Assembly: GCA_030704615.1 (NCBI GenBank)
Contig: CM060731.1
Location: 42,534,001-42,598,000, forward strand
Length of the DNA: 64,000 bases
Source of the DNA: Takakia lepidozioides
Lineage: Eukaryota; Streptophyta; Takakiopsida; Takakiales; Takakiaceae
Direction of reading: 5' to 3'
The notes under the pieces were generated by a model. It was not told the DNA's origin and made no database searches. It saw only the letters and a list, made by a program, of their open reading frames with translations. Position numbers and translations under genes: made by a program. This document shows, piece by piece, positions 22,123-35,700 of the stretch; position 1 is the stretch's first letter; each line of letters opens with the position of its first letter.

Positions 22123-25100
22123 ATGGCAGTGGGCAGGCCTCCAGTACCTCGTCGAGACCCGCAGCGCTATCCTGGCCTCAGCTCTGGGAATGGTTTGTCT
22201 GAGAGCAGGTGGGTGGGTGCCCCACCCATGCCCAAGTGCAGTTCAGAGAGGAAAGAGACAGTGGTGGAGAAGAGGAGCGGATCGAGCGATGGCTTGTCTG
22301 GATGGTGTGGGTGTATGAGCGGGCGTGGTGCAGTCTCGCCTCCGCCCCCGAGTGGACGCAGCAGCCGAGCGAAAAAATCCGGGGAGTGCAAGTCTGGAGA
22401 GATAAAGAGTGGGGATATTAGTGCTTTGGTGAAGAATTTCGGTGGTAGCTTCGAGCGATCCACCCCGGGGAGTTCTCCATTTCGGCCTCGCCGCTCGCCT
22501 GGGAAGGTGTCACCGTTGGTGGAGGTCATCCCCCCGGCGCTGGGCATGGCCCCTTCTGCCTACTCCCACTATGGAAAATTGAATGGTGGAGTGTCTAGCT
22601 CTCCCCCTGTGGATAAGATCAAGGCCTCGCCCACCCTGTTTGAGATGATGGCCCATGCGCAGGAAATGCAGCCCAAGCTTGCGCCGACTATTTCTCTGAG
22701 CCAGCAGCTCACATTTCAGGAGAAGATGAAGGCAATTCTCGCAGGTATTGCGGTCTTACTCCCTCAAGTCATTCAGACTTGTCAGTTGTTTTTATAAAGG
22801 CACCCACCCGGCGTCCAGGGGGTGTCACTGTGCAATGTATGCTTGTCACAGAGGTTGAACATTGCGGAAGGGCTTAAGGTGGTGATGTTCTGGTGAACTT
22901 CCGGAGACTGTTAGTTATTGATAAACACTACCTTACAATCGAGAGGAGGGCACGAATCTTCAATTCAAAGGATTAGGATAGACATTGAGCTTGCCAGCTC
23001 TGTGACGAGGCCTGTCATTGCGTAAGCAAAGGGGTTTAACTCCGTAAGATGGTAATGTGGTTAGAGGCGCTTGTAGCTTTATGCTTTTTATGGTTGATAC
23101 GAGTTGTAAGGTCTGTTGCGTCGCCTAATGGGAGCCTGCCATCTACATGAGCTGTACTTATTTCAATGTAGGTCTCTGACTTGCGGGGTTCCTGCATGGA
23201 GGTCGCTGCGTCGCTCTGACTGCTACATGGCAGCAGTGTCATTGAAACTGATAAAGTGAAGACTTTCAGTTGATGTATTGTGGTACAGTTCGGTGTCTGT
23301 TGTGTTTGCGAGGAATTTCTAGTCAACTTATTTGTCTTGGAACATGCAGGTAGCAGCCCTGGTAACCAATTTAATGATATGGTCACCAGCGATTTGAAGC
23401 TTACCCTGAACAACAAGGAAGGATACAGTGTGACTGTCAGTGTGCACCGGCATATCTTGGTTTCTCACAGCAGATTCTTTGCAGCTAAGCTGTCAGACTG
23501 GTGGTCGAAGCAGCAGCGGGGGAGTCCAAAGTTGATTGAAATTACTGATATTGAGGATGTCGAGATTTATTTGGAAACACTCCGTTTGATGTACTGCCAG
23601 GATGTGAAGCGCAGCCTCATGAAGGAGAGTGTGATCCGAGTCCTAGGAATACTTAAGGTGCGGTACTTCATGGCATCTTAGATAGAGGGTTCTGCATTAG
23701 ACTTTCCCCTAGCCTGGGTGGAGAGAGAAGAGCAGTGGTACTGGTGTGGAAGCGAATTTCTTGAATTGTTTTTTGACAACCGGACCTGCTTGAGTCTGTC
23801 AATATGTGAGGTTGGCATGTGTTAACAACTGGAAGCTCAGCTCCTACCGAGTTCCTGCAGAGACAGTAAAACTAATGGTGTGGTAGCTGTATTACATTTA
23901 TCAGTTTGTTTGGATCTGTCCTCATGCCACTGTTGCTGATTTGTTGTGCAGCTATCAGCTCACATAATGTTTGAGGGAGGTGTTTTTTCATGCTTGGAAT
24001 ACTTGGAAGCTGTTCCCTGGGCAGAGGATGAAGAAGAGAAAGTAATGACACTTCTGTCTCAGTTAGAGTTGGAAAATGTGGGGGTTGCCGCTGATGTGAT
24101 GAAACGGTGCTCTGGACTGGACACCTCCACCACTGAAGATGTGTTAGTGCGCCTGCTGCAATCCGTCACCAAAGGTAAGGTTGACCTTTCCCATTCTTTT
24201 GCTTATCATCTGCTTGAAATTTCTACTGAAAGGATAAAATAGGTGTAATGATATCACTGCAGTGTCTGTTGAACTCCAGGTATTTTGGGGATCACCAGGA
24301 TTGTACCTCTGCTACATGTATGCAAGACATAGTGAAGCTGCCAGTGTGGCTAAGGGCATATCTCCCATGGAATATCCTTCTGATGATAGACTCCTTTGCA
24401 GCTGAGTAAAACATGCAGCACAAAATTATATCAGTTTGAACTTCTTCACTTTCTAGGATTTTAGAACCATTTCGATTTTCAGCTTCACGTATGACCTCAA
24501 TTGGGGGTCGCAGCTTTCAATTAGCTGCCCCAGGTACGTACTCAGACAGCTCCCACTAAGCAACTTTTCATGAGACCTTCTCCCCTCTTTCTGGCTCAAT
24601 GATGTATTCCAACACTTGGTTTGTGTAACATTATTCAAGGTACTGATGACAAAGCCCGGAGGGAGATGAAATCATTGGTCTCTCGAATGCTGCGGGAGAA
24701 TATGGCACAGAACAGGGGTACTGTGGACGTAAGCAAAGAGAGCTTGTATCGTGCCTGTCATGGATGCTTGGATTCCTTACTCCATCTCTTCATGCAGGTT
24801 AGTGTGCAAACTCTGGTGGGTCCATAAATTGCTCCGCCTTTCCGTTGTGTCTGTGTGCACCTGTCATCCATTTCTGGTCAAGGGATCAAAGAGGTGACTA
24901 GTGCTGCACCAAGCTTGCGCTTTACCTTCACCAGTTCAAGAGTTCCCTGATACGGCCCAGTCATACTTGACTGGTAAGCATCTGCCTGGAGGCCAGGCAC
25001 ATATTCAGTTCATTTTATTACAACTTGTGGTCTGTGGGGGAGATACCATCTGTTTGGGACTTCATCGGTGCTGGGTGGCAGAGGCCATTTGCAGTGTAGG

Positions 25101-26078
25101 CCAAGGGTTTAGTACAGGTCCAGGATGGTCTCACACTCTCGTCTCAGGTGTCCCATGGGCTGCCATGTGTATCAAAGGTATTGTGGAGAGCTGAGAGTGA
25201 CAAAGAATTGTTGGTGCTCACCCAGGAAAAGAAATTCCACCTTTAAGCTCTAGTGTACTTAAGCCCCAAAATGCATGGACTGTCACAACTACTTTGCCAT
25301 GTTATGTGATATCTGGCTGTTACAACTGTAAGCAAACTCATGTCCCAGATGAAGTGGCTCAGAACACTGGGTTATCTTTTGCAGGCCAAGGGCAGTGAAG
25401 ACCGAGGGATGCTTATTGAAATTGCTCGGCAAGCTGACAATCTTCACTGGTTGGTGGATATTCTCATTGATCGCCAGATTGCTGATGACTTTGTGCGCAT
25501 GTGGGCACACCAAGCAGAGCTTGCTACTTTGCACATGCAGATCCCCATCATGTTCCGCTATGAAGTCAGCCGCCTGACAGCAAGACTTTGTATTGCTATT
25601 GGGAAGGGACAGGTATTGCCTCTTCGCACCAGATGTGCCTGTGTTTGTTTTCAAGTCAAATGTTGTGAGACTCCATTTGCTGGGAAATAATTAGAGGGTG
25701 GCAGTCCCCTCATTTGTCAATCATGGAGATTTCTCCTGAAGGCTTATTTTTGTGTCATTGTGGGAACAGGTGCTCTCTCCCAAGGACGTGCGGTTCTATC
25801 TGCTGCAGACTTGGCTACAGCCTCTGGTTGAGGATTTTGCATGGATGCAGAGGTGTTGCCGCAACTTAGACAAGAAAGTAGTTGAAGAGGGCATTAGTCA
25901 GACTATTCTTACCCTCCCCTTAAAGCAGCAACAGAGCATTTTGCTGTCATGGTTTGATCGATTTTCAATCTCTGGTGACGACTGTCCAAATCTTCAGAAA
26001 GCTTTCGAGGTGTGGTGGCGGAGGACTTTTGTGCGGCCTAATTTGGAAGAGGAGGCTGGTCCAAAACCCTCTTTTTGA
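22123..26078 (+). CDS. BTB/POZ domain protein of the At1g63850/At3g50780 type
   Basis: Six exons, 22123-22744, 23350-23657, 23952-24174, 24640-24797, 25385-25612 and 25770-26078, join in phase to 615 residues. The start is the first in-frame ATG after the GA run. Residues 1-205 are a Ser/Pro/Gly-rich disordered leader. The BTB domain starts in exon 2 ([32 protein letters not shown]) at about residues 215-310. A helical C-terminal region follows ([31 protein letters not shown]), which is typical of this plant family. BTB proteins often act as CUL3 adaptors; whether this subfamily does is not shown by sequence. No damage is seen. Confidence 0.88.
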
Positions 26079-28524
26079 GCTGCATAGATTCAGGTTCAGT
26101 CTTCATTGGGTCTTATTTAAGAGGCTCTTTCAGAGCTTGTTGTGGATGTGTGGCTGCGCACCTTAGAACTTTGGTGTGCAATTTGAAGTTGGCAGTTGCT
26201 GAAATAATGGGATCATCAGTGTCGTCAGTATGGAGCAATCCATAAATCCACCTGCTCAAGCAGCACTGTCCAAGGCACCTGGAGGCTTGGGATCCAGGGC
26301 GCCCTTGCAGGATCCCCTTACTGGAAGGGGTCTTGTTCTTAAGACAGAAATGACAGCACAATGTTAGTATCTTGAAACTTACTGGCGCAGACAACATTCC
26401 ACAGATTACGAGTAAGGGGAGTGGGGTTGCTGGTCCGGTGGCACTGCTGGTTGGAAGCCAGATGAAAGCAATGGTTGAAAGCTCTCAGATAGTACAAGAG
26501 CAAGGGTGTCGAACTGCTGCGTTGCAGGAAATTGCTGGCAGGTGTGTTGAAATGGTCTTTTGTAACTTCAACGAGGCAGTACAGTTTACCTGGAGAGGCC
26601 TGGCCGAGGCGATAGGCCCAATGCATTGGTCAGACTTTCCCTTTTGTAACTCTGGTGGGGCAAGCCGATCAATTTCTGGAAAAGTGGTACATGGTTTTTA
26701 GGCACATGGTGCCTTGTATGCATACTCATATTTTAGTGAGCCTGGGGAGCTTGTTCCCTCCATAGCCTTACCTCTGAAAGGCTTTTATGTATGCCCTATT
26801 AATTAATCTGAGTGAACCACTTGGTCACTTTGTTAGCTTATGTCGAATGTGGAGTCTCTATGAGTTTTTCAGAGGAGTGTGTGATATCAGGGGAGTCTCA
26901 GAAGTGTTTTTCACACATGACATTGACCTTTGCATCATGACGCTATAAAAACCCGAGTTTACAATAACCTGCTGTGCAGGAGGATGCTTGTTGTTATTTT
27001 TTAGCTCACATCGGAGAGAAAAGTGACTTGACGTATTAGGTGATGGCCATTGGGAGGTGAATTCCCTGAAATAATCCAGTGAGCCATGGCCTGTCAAGCC
27101 AATACAGCCTCTGTTTGGTGTGATCTGGAGATCCGACTCCACCGGGGCACATGGAGGGAGGGTCCCATATGTGTGCACATCTGAATCAACCTACAGGAAG
27201 TTCCACAGTTATTTCAATGTCTTAGTCTAGCAGCAGCAGACCCAAGAGACAGAATGGAACATGGCGTAGGATGCAGAGAGAAGAGAAAAGAAGAGACTAT
27301 GGTGAAGCTCAGTGTGCTTCTGGGACAAAGAAAAGAGAAAGCAGAATGAGTAGAACACTCATTAGTATAATGCTTTGAGGTTATACATATGCCATAGCAT
27401 TGTGGCCATTGGTCTTTTCTCTAGAACCCATCCATACAGCTGCCAAGTCCTCTCATAGCCAAGCCAATGAAGTTTCATTTGCGAGTTTCGCTAGTCATAA
27501 GGATTGATTGGCAATCAGGTAGATAGTGATATTCTGCAGTATTGCAGTTGACAGTGTGACAAAGGAGCTCAGAATCTGTGTCTCAGCACATTACTAGGGC
27601 TCGCGGGCACCCGGCTACAAGCTGGACAAGAAGGCCAGTCCTTCAATGTGTCAACTCCAAAATTCCACAGCCAATGTCCTCTGAAATGAGAGTCATGTCT
27701 GTCTTAAGGTGTATAGAGGATTTCATTTTCACTGCGAATTTAACTTGCAGCCAAAGGTTCCATTTCCCATGACCCATTAACCAATGCTGCCATTTCTAAG
27801 TCATGTACTGGGATTGGTGCCCTCCTCAAAGTAACAAAGGACCAGGTTTTTACATTTTTTGCAGGGGTGTAAGGGCATTTGCTTAACACTTTCCCGCACT
27901 CTTGCCAAAGCAAATATAACTCATAGTTTCACTTGACCCCAAAGGACTAATGCCTTTGGCAGATGGGATAGATCTCAATAGAACATCTCCAAACCGAAAA
28001 CCGGATTGGATATATACACATATATGAGTGTAGTCGAGCCCTTGCAATGTTGAGTGGCAAACACTTGGGCAGAGTGAAGGTCAGGGATTGTTTGTTGGAA
28101 GTGTGGAGTGCATGACTCTTAGTCCCAACAACCGCCTCAGTCAGGATGATGGGCAAGAGATGGACGAACGACGTCGGCCAGTGGACGATGTCGTCACGTC
28201 GACGTCCACGCAGGGTACAAGAAGAGCTCCAAGAAGACGTTGGACGAATAAGAATTCTCGCTTCTTGGTGTGCCTTCTCTCACTCTCTTCAGTACTGTTG
28301 TCACCTCCGCACTCTCCTTCCCATTGTGCGGTGGAGAGACACACCCTTCAACCTCCGATCGCTCGTGATATAGTTTTGCATGTCATATTGTAGCTGGCAG
28401 GGACTATAAAGATCGCAACTAAAGCAGACTGAGCATGCGAGCTCAGAGCACAAGACAGAGCTATAGTCCGTAGTAGTGCTAGGGGGCAGCTGCAGCAAGA
28501 GAAGTTCAAAAGTCGGGGCACTAG
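26079..28524. other. Intergenic region, no gene recognised
   Basis: About 2.4 kb follow the BTB stop. The first few hundred bases are probably 3' untranslated region. Open frames are short and have no recognisable domains. CG-rich words occur around 28150-28210, including gatgtcgtcacgtcgac, loosely like the palindrome core found elsewhere in the window. Confidence 0.35.
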
Positions 28525-30129
28525 ATGGGCAGAGAAATTGGGCACCAGTTGATGCGCGCAGCAGGGGAGAGGCTGAGAGATATGGAGAATCTGAGGGCAG
28601 CGTTGATGTGGGTGGCCACCGTATATTTTCTTTTGCTGACAAAGCTGATGGGACGTGTTTCTGCGTACTACCTTCCCCTGGACATGTGTGACTTCTACTT
28701 CGAGGGCCACCGAGACAGCTCTCCTGTATTTGATGTGGTGGAAAACAAGAATTTGACATTCCCACCTTCCATTCTCACCAAGTTAGTACCTCAACTATGC
28801 AAGCTGAACCTCGAGCATAGAATCATTGGAGAAATTTGCCAATCCTGGCGTCAGATGAATATGCGCATCATAAGTTACTTGCACCCTGTTTCCCTAAGTA
28901 GTTATGTACATCTAAACATCTGAAAGCATGATATCATGCGGTCCACTTGGACCAAGAGTGAGCTTGATATTCTATCTAAGTGAGCTAGATATCCAAGAGT
29001 CAGCTAGCTGAACTCAAGTACTCGAGACAAGCTAGTTGTGGTCATGTTAATATCCCCAAGTAACCGTGACATTTGGTGATGATTGAGCCTGCAAAATTTT
29101 CCTGGCAGCCCAGTACGTATCAGCAATCTAAACTCCATGTTTTACCTTGTCTGGCAGGGACGATGTACCGGTCACCAGAGCGCAGATGAATACCAACTGT
29201 GCGTTTCTGGCAGATCCCTCCATCGTGTTTGGCTTCACACAACCGTGTTCAGGAAATTTCAGTGTGACCGACCATAAGCTTTCCGCTCTATTTTCCGACA
29301 CACGATCCAGTCCGCTCTTCAGTGCCTATCGGGGTCACCATGCTTTACTGCCGTTTGAGGTTCATCCAAACTTGCAAGCAGCTGCAAAAATACTTGCTAT
29401 GTTTCAAATCCACTGTGCAGTTTGATATCACAATCTGAGCTGTCAATTGGAAACTCAATTTTTGTACACTTGTAAATGAGAACAATGCTGCAGATGTTAA
29501 GAACAAGATCGATCCTCACTTCTAGACAATCTAGTCAGCAAAGAATCGGCTCAACCAGCAGCTATCTAAACACGATATTAAGATATATAGTAATAAAGAG
29601 ACGATCGCTGAACATTTATCAGACTCTTCCAAGTAACTAATTTTAGCACTTACGAGTAAATTTTTTGATGCAGAGAGTAGAACTGCAGGATGGGACTGTG
29701 CTAGCTCCTGGTGATGGCATCATACGCTATCTTCAGACCAGGCGGTGCCTCACCTTCTTCACAGCCCCAGGTGAGCAATTACCATCACCAACTCTGCTCC
29801 AAGGGAAAGTGTCTAAGTAGACACTAAGTAATTAATCCTTCTAAGATGGCAAGCCTGAGGATCCATGTAGCGACAGCGTCGTTTCCATTGTATGAAATTA
29901 CCCTTTGATCTGTGAAATTATGTGTAACCTGGAGCCGATTGTTTTTTCGCAAACAGGAGCGATTGATCAGACCATGAGGACGGGCAAACAGCCAGACCTA
30001 CTTACGGAGATAGTCTCCAAGATGCTTAACAAGGAGCATCGCAAGAAGCTCAAGAAACTCGACAAATCTGTGGTAGAGCTGCGCCATAATCTCCGCTCTG
30101 TACTTCACGATCTTATCTCCTTTCCCTGA
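28525..30129 (+). CDS. Protein of unknown family with one N-terminal membrane segment
   Basis: I do not recognise this gene. Four exons, 28525-28781, 29158-29359, 29674-29770 and 29957-30129, join in phase to 242 residues. Residues about 23-43 (LRAALMWVATVYFLLLTKLM) are hydrophobic enough for a membrane helix. Exon 2 has paired cysteines (NCAFLADPS, TQPCSGNF). Exon 3 reads LAPGDGIIRYLQTRRCLTFF. The C-terminus is a lysine-rich helix (KEHRKKLKKLDKSVVEL). Phase agreement over three introns supports a real gene, but the exon 2 donor (gag/gttcat) is weak. Membrane topology cannot be told. Confidence 0.5.
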
Positions 30130-31490
30130 TGTACTACAGCCAGCATTCAAACATTTGGACATAACACAATTTGCAGTACAAGTTTAATGGTTTGCTAGTG
30201 GGTTCTATTGCTGCATTAGAACAGGTCCGCATTCCCAACAACTATATGCTTCAGCTCCGCCCAGCTATAGAACTCGTCCGAAAGTAGAAGAGCTGCCAAT
30301 TAATCTAAAAACAGACAGGACTACATACATCTTCTAGAGGACTTGTGCTTACATATTAGCTTCTTGAAAAAACTCTGGATGTCCAGTTTCTTATTAAACC
30401 CCAGTGAAGCCCCGGAGATATCGCAGAGAGGCACTAGTACTTAGTAAAGCTCTCAGGCAATGAAAGCCATGCGTTTGGACCATAACTTTAGTCCTAATAC
30501 TGAATCAGAATGAAACACCAGAAATGAGTGATCAAACTCAAATGGTATTTGTAAACAGCATGCATGCAAGTGCTGGATTGTGCATGTCTCTCTCTCTACC
30601 GTTGTGTACGGGCCTACCTCGATCGTCTCGCGTGGGCCCGCTATCGTCAAGTGAGGGCGCCAAGAGAGTCGAGATTTAGACCCTCTCTATTACCTTGTTG
30701 TTTCTGTATATTCCCAGTCCAGTATGACTCCTCTTTGTGAATACTAGAATCTACTTTCATCCAAAATAAAGTTTATTCAAATTCATCCATTTAATTTTTC
30801 AAATAGAATAGATGTTATTGAAGGGAGGTGTTACTTGGAGAAGGACATCAGGAAACAACAATAGAGACTGGCCAGCTCCTCTTTGTGAATAGCGAAATCT
30901 ATTTTCATAATAATAAACTTGAAATTTCATCCATTTATTCTTCATAAATTGTTCAATAAGATAGATGTTTACCCCAGAGAGATGTTACTTGGAGGCATTT
31001 CATGAAGTAGTTTTCAACAAAGGAGATGAGGTGACATTGGGGGAAGGCACAACTGGGGGCTTAGTGATTTTTGACCCCGTCAACAAGGTGTGAGATACAT
31101 GAAATCCCTGCCATTGTTTTATTGATATGAAGTTTTATGGAATTATGTTATGGCTAATAATAATGTATCTTAGGGGGATGGGCTCTCTTGCTTTGGCAAA
31201 ACATAAGAAAAAAGTGAGAGTGAGGGGCATGATGTAGCATAACACACCAATCAGAGCCTTGGCAAGGTCCTTTGACCACATTTTCTCCATTGACTTGAAC
31301 ATGTTGATTTGCCTTAATGGGCAAATCGTGAATTGGGCAAGCTTCTTATTGAAGAAGTTAACCCAAGAATTGACCCGCGCCTCAATTGCGCCTCGCCACG
31401 TGGCGTGGCAGTATGGTATATAGCAAAGTCTCTATAGGGCCCACCCTTGAAAAGGTAGTAGCCATGAGGCAAAGTGGAGTCTTCTCTCTC
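30130..31490. other. Intergenic region with a tandem duplication
   Basis: No gene is visible. A roughly 120-bp unit at about 30724-30846 recurs at 30872-30992 at an offset of 148 bp (shared ctcctctttgtgaata, aatctacttttcat-like and agatgtta words, ending in ttacttggag). It is an old direct duplication with small gaps. Confidence 0.5.
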
Positions 31491-31494
31491 TTCG

Positions 31495-31980
31495 GCAGAG
31501 CAGGTAGCCCAATGGTTGGTGTGCATAACATAGGTGATCATGGGTTCAATCCTTCAACATGTGCCTTCAGACCGTCCATTGGGCCCTCGATGGCCTCTGT
31601 TGAGCAGTAGGCTATCTAAATTCACGGATGTTAAAGAAACTTTATCTTATTTTTATCTCTTGAAAAGTCTCTCTCTTTACAAGAGGCCAATAAAGACATG
31701 TGCCCAATTGGGAACTAAAATCTTTCATGTTCCCATTAAGTCTCATGGGAACAACCATGATATAAGGTTAAGGTCACTTGATGCATAATCCCTACCCTGT
31801 CGGGCAGGGCCAATAAACGATAATATGGTTGTAAGGTCAAGAGGATACTTCTACTACGAAGGAGGTTGTGGTTCCATTTCCTGTTAATGCTTAGTGTGGT
31901 GGAATGTTGAATGGGACTATCTCTCGATGTAGATTGTGATTGTTTACGTGGAGGCAGTTTAGTACGGGAAAGTTGCAACT
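31495..31980 (+). mobile_element. tRNA-derived SINE-like sequence
   Basis: The head at 31504-31555 has an A-box-like tagcccaatggttgg and a good B-box, gggttcaatcc, spaced as in a tRNA internal promoter, but no plausible complete tRNA. Further along, ctgtcgggcagggccaataaacg at about 31798-31820 resembles cttgcgggacagagccaacaaacg near 57540, which suggests a repeated family. Ends and target duplications were not found. Confidence 0.5.
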
Positions 31981-32289
31981 GAGGCCGTAGAAAAGCGGAA
32001 GTACCGAGGGGACTTCTAAGTTCTCATGTGTAAAGGTTTTCTAACCTTCTGTTTGTTAGTTTTTTTCTTTTTGGTGAATAGGGAACTTTTTTTTCCGCTT
32101 ATTTCCTTTGATCATAGGAGGAAAAAGACAAAAAGTAAAGAAACAGAACGATCAAGGAAAAAAAGAAAAAAATTGGGCCGAACCTTACATGAAAATTCCC
32201 CATAAGATATGCCTTTATGCCACCTCAACGATGCATATATACATATGGCTCCCTCAAAGAGGCGCAAGCAGGGTATGGAACTTATTCTG

Positions 32290-33610
32290 TTAAAGATAAC
32301 TTGAGGTCGTACAAAAGACTACGAGGACGCCAAATATCCTACACACAGAACTCATGGCTATCCATTATGCCATAAAAAATCTAAGAAACCAACCCATAGG
32401 CTCAACACATTCACCTATTTACGGACAGTTTAGTCTCTCTCTACCTCCTCACAATCAAACCTCAAACCTTCTACACAAATGCGTCATCCAGACCTTAACA
32501 TTATTAAAGCAATCATTGATGTTACTTCATCCCTTCCGCTACAAATCCATATACATAAAGTTTGCTCCCGTACACACATATTAGGAAATGACATTGCAAA
32601 CCAAATGGCTCAGCTCGGCTCCATGCAGCCTTCTGTAAATCCCTTAGATGACCCTATTCACTTAGCATACGCATATCCATTTTGGCTTGTCTCAACTACG
32701 GCGAGATTCCCTCCTATACGAGATCTACACATATATGTCACAAAGGAAACCAAACAACAATTCCAACTATCCCGCACCTACACAAAACCATACATATCTA
32801 AATGGGTATCTTCCCCACACCTAGTGCATGCCATGTCCAAACACTTTTGCACCTCTCCTATAATTACTGATGCCCAAATCAGACAAACACTACGATTCCG
32901 ATACGGACAATACATGGGTAATCAAAGAAGAAATCTATTCTGGCCTTTATTATAGCCTAACAAGCATTGCACATTATGCCACGCACAGCCCCAAAAGTGG
33001 ACACACCTGCTTCTCCATTGCAAGTACCCCATACTCCATGGATTACATATAACCAGATATAACCAAGGAGTTTGGCATCTTCAAAAACTTCTTCTGTCAC
33101 ATCTTAAATCGAAATGGTTTAACCTCATCAATGCAGGTATGTTTCAAGGTAGACCAAAGGACCACACAATAGCTCTATGGCTTCTATCTTGCACATGTCT
33201 TTATATCCCATGTCATTGTCTAGCAAGGTTATGCCTTAATATTTTACTTATCCACTACCTCTTTCATCAACAATACCACCAGGTCCACACCCCTCCCTCA
33301 CCATTCATATAATAGAATTTACATTAATTTGTCATGATAGAGACCCTAACAAATCAATTATGTATAAAAATGAAAAATATGAACCGCTCATCTTAGCCCT
33401 TCGTCACCATAGATGGAACACTGGCCCTTTGACTATCATTACCGCTGGTGGCAGAGGGGGAGCACATTGCCACAACACTCAAATTCTCAAAGAAAACCTC
33501 AAACTTCCGTTAAAACACACTACACCACTCTTACGCATCCTACACTTCACAACAATTACGTCACTTACAGCCTCCTCACTTACAGCCTCCTGTAAGTTCT
33601 TATCAATCAA
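32290..33610 (+). mobile_element. 3' fragment of a LINE retrotransposon (RNase H and zinc-knuckle tail)
   Basis: Broken frames read TELMAIHYAIKNLRNQP and ILGNDIANQMAQLGS, which fit the Glu and Asn/Asp boxes of a retrotransposon RNase H. They are followed by RQTLRFRYGQYMGNQ and a C-rich HCTLCHAQ...HLLLHC tail. Around 33360-33600 the frame EKYEPLILALRHHRW and ILKENLKLPLKHTTPLLR recurs on the minus strand at 55.05-55.8 kb. No reverse transcriptase domain is present, so this is a truncated copy. Confidence 0.65.
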
Positions 33611-34665
33611 ATGTCCTTATTCCTTGTTGAGGTTGTTGTCGTCGATTGAGTATGGTTTTGGCTAGAGGTTCATACTAAGTGAGTTTTGGGCGCATGTCGG
33701 GACGGCTTTCCGGAGAGCTTAGCCTGGACGTACAATGGTTGGAATCTGCCGGTTTTGCACAGTGTTACCATCCCAGGCCTAAGTTGTATGTTGGAGTTAT
33801 CCGAACTCATGTTAATAATTAGTCATGGTGAGAGTCATAGTGGGATGGATGGCCTATTTGCGATAAAGCCTCCCAAGAACTTTCTAGAACCATTGCTTTC
33901 ACAAATTTAGGGCATTTCTTGTGAGATTCGGAAAACGAGTAATGTGTTCTGGTATTTGCAGCAAATCATCTTCTAAAGTAGTTAAATGTTTTCATGTTCA
34001 ATGTACACTTAAATTTTAAAGGAGATTAGGTCTAGTCAGCATTTTCCCAATGCGATATTGTGATGGCAACAAATGTATATCATAGAGAAGTTCTAGAAGA
34101 TGGAATACAGACCCTGCTGGAGAGACCAGAATTTACGAAAACACAATTGCATCTTATACGTTAATAATGTCAAGTTTATACAATTTTAAATTACTCTTGT
34201 AATGTTTTACGCATTAGCTCAATCACCGCTTTGCATGGAATATTCTCTGGAAATATTTCCTGTATAATCTGCGTGTTCAGCAGGCTCACTCAGTACACAA
34301 CCTTTGAGAATAGTGCTTCAGGAGTCATATTTTCGTTTTGCGAAAATATCCGTAGGTGGAGACTTTAAAAAACGAGTGAGGATAGTTGGTGTCATGTTGA
34401 AATTATTCACATATTGGTTTCACAGTTACGAGGGGTTAGGGTATATGTTCCTGCATATGATAGGATAATCCGGGTATTTGCAGTTTAAGCTCTACAGATT
34501 TGCAATTTCGCATTGCAAAATTATTATTAAAAAAGTAGGTGTGTCAGAACAGTGATGTTGCGAGGGCCTATGTGAGCAGTTAAAAAAAGTTTCGCAAAGT
34601 TTTTAGTTTCGAAAGGTATCTAAGGAATATTCTGATTATCCGCTTCTGCTCACATCCACCACTAC
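33611..34665. other. AT-rich region, nothing recognised
   Basis: About 1 kb without coding signal, RNA gene or clear repeat that I can identify. Confidence 0.3.
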
Positions 34666-34800
34666 GTACTGGTTTTGGTAACTGGTTTTGGTTCTGATAG
34701 AGCCCACCCCCAAAAAGGGGGCAGTACCTGCAATTTAAGGGGCTCTTATTTATGCTAGCTCAGGCTGGCGTCATATATATATTACTGGGAATTAATTCCT
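34666..34800 (-). repeat. Repeat related to the 54.6-55.0 kb tandem unit
   Basis: The words ggggctcttatttatgctagc and ggctggcgtcatatatat are the reverse complement of the gtatgacgctagcc...gctagtaagtaagagtcc part of the unit at 54.6-55.0 kb. It is a member of the same family in opposite orientation. Confidence 0.55.
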
Positions 34801-35000
34801 TGTAAGACCCCGCATGGGAAAATTCTCCTCCAGAAGATCCCTCATACACAAAGGGAAAAAACTGAAAAATCTTTACATATAGGGGAAAGCCTGGTTTTGG
34901 TGGGCTTTAAATAGCATAACATCCCGCATGGGCTCGGGCCGTAATCTCAATAGGCAGGTAGTTTTCTTTTCACACGGTCTATAATACAGTTTTTACGTGA

Positions 35001-35151
35001 GTTAAAGTCCTGTAACTCAAGATTCCCACGCCCTGGGGGGTACCACCCTCAAGGCTATGGAAATTTGGTTAAAGTCCTGTAACTCTGGCTTTACGCGAAT
35101 CAAAGATTCCCACGGCCTGGGGGTACTACCCTCAAGGCTATGGAAATTTGA
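35001..35151. repeat. Tandem duplication (67/84 bp)
   Basis: The unit 35001-35067 and the unit 35068-35151 share gttaaagtcctgtaactc, gattcccacg and ctcaaggctatggaaatttg. The second copy carries an internal insertion of about 17 bp. Confidence 0.85.
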
Positions 35152-35222
35152 ATCGCATCAAGCCCTGACCTAATTTTTGCTTTGTATTTCTAGGGCAGAT
35201 TATATTATTTGCCACGTTCCAT

Positions 35223-35269
35223 GGAGATTTTGAAGGTTACAGGATTTTCCTGTAACCTTCATAATCTCC
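35223..35269. repeat. 22-bp-arm hairpin with a 3-nt loop
   Basis: The arms match at 21 of 22 positions (core gaaggttacagga / tcctgtaaccttc) around TTT. There is no T-run or gene end beside it, so I do not call it a terminator. Confidence 0.85.
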
Positions 35270-35700
35270 CTGACAGGACACTTTACCCGCCGCGGCCCCT
35301 ACGTAGTCACCCTAAGCGCTCACCCCGTTTATAGACTATACAGTGTACTGAATACGGGCAATCGATATGGGATAATTCGTGGCCAATCAGATTGCAGAAA
35401 AGAAATCCGGGCTTTACGCAGTGGGTCGGGTCGTAGCCCCAGGGCCATGGACCCTCGTACCGCGAAACAACCTCGTGGCGGGGACTCCCACTATACATAT
35501 ATTAACGAAGAGAAATCAGGCACAGTTGTTTAGGCCTACTTGTACAAGTACCGTCCTGCAGGAAATCCTGTAATCACGGGCCGTCACTTGTATTGCGATC
35601 TCGAGTGCGCAGCGTGCGAACACTGCTTTGCATGGTGGTGGCTGTGCTGGGGTGCTCTGCAACGCTTACTTCCCCTTTTCGTCTTGTCTCTCACCCCACC

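Noticed and set aside
26372-26701. Separate small gene after the BTB gene
   Set aside because: It has no recognised domain and lies where the BTB 3' untranslated region or spacer is expected.
32479-32955. Host gene
   Set aside because: The translation matches a retrotransposon RNase H and tail, with stops and frame changes around it.
35223-35269. Transcription terminator
   Set aside because: The hairpin is not at a gene end, and such terminators are not used for plant protein genes.
35593-35700. Longer start for the plastid membrane protein
   Set aside because: A longer in-frame start is possible, including an ATG at 35632, but the hydrophobic leader it adds is unlike a transit peptide; 35701 gives a better one. 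This remains open.
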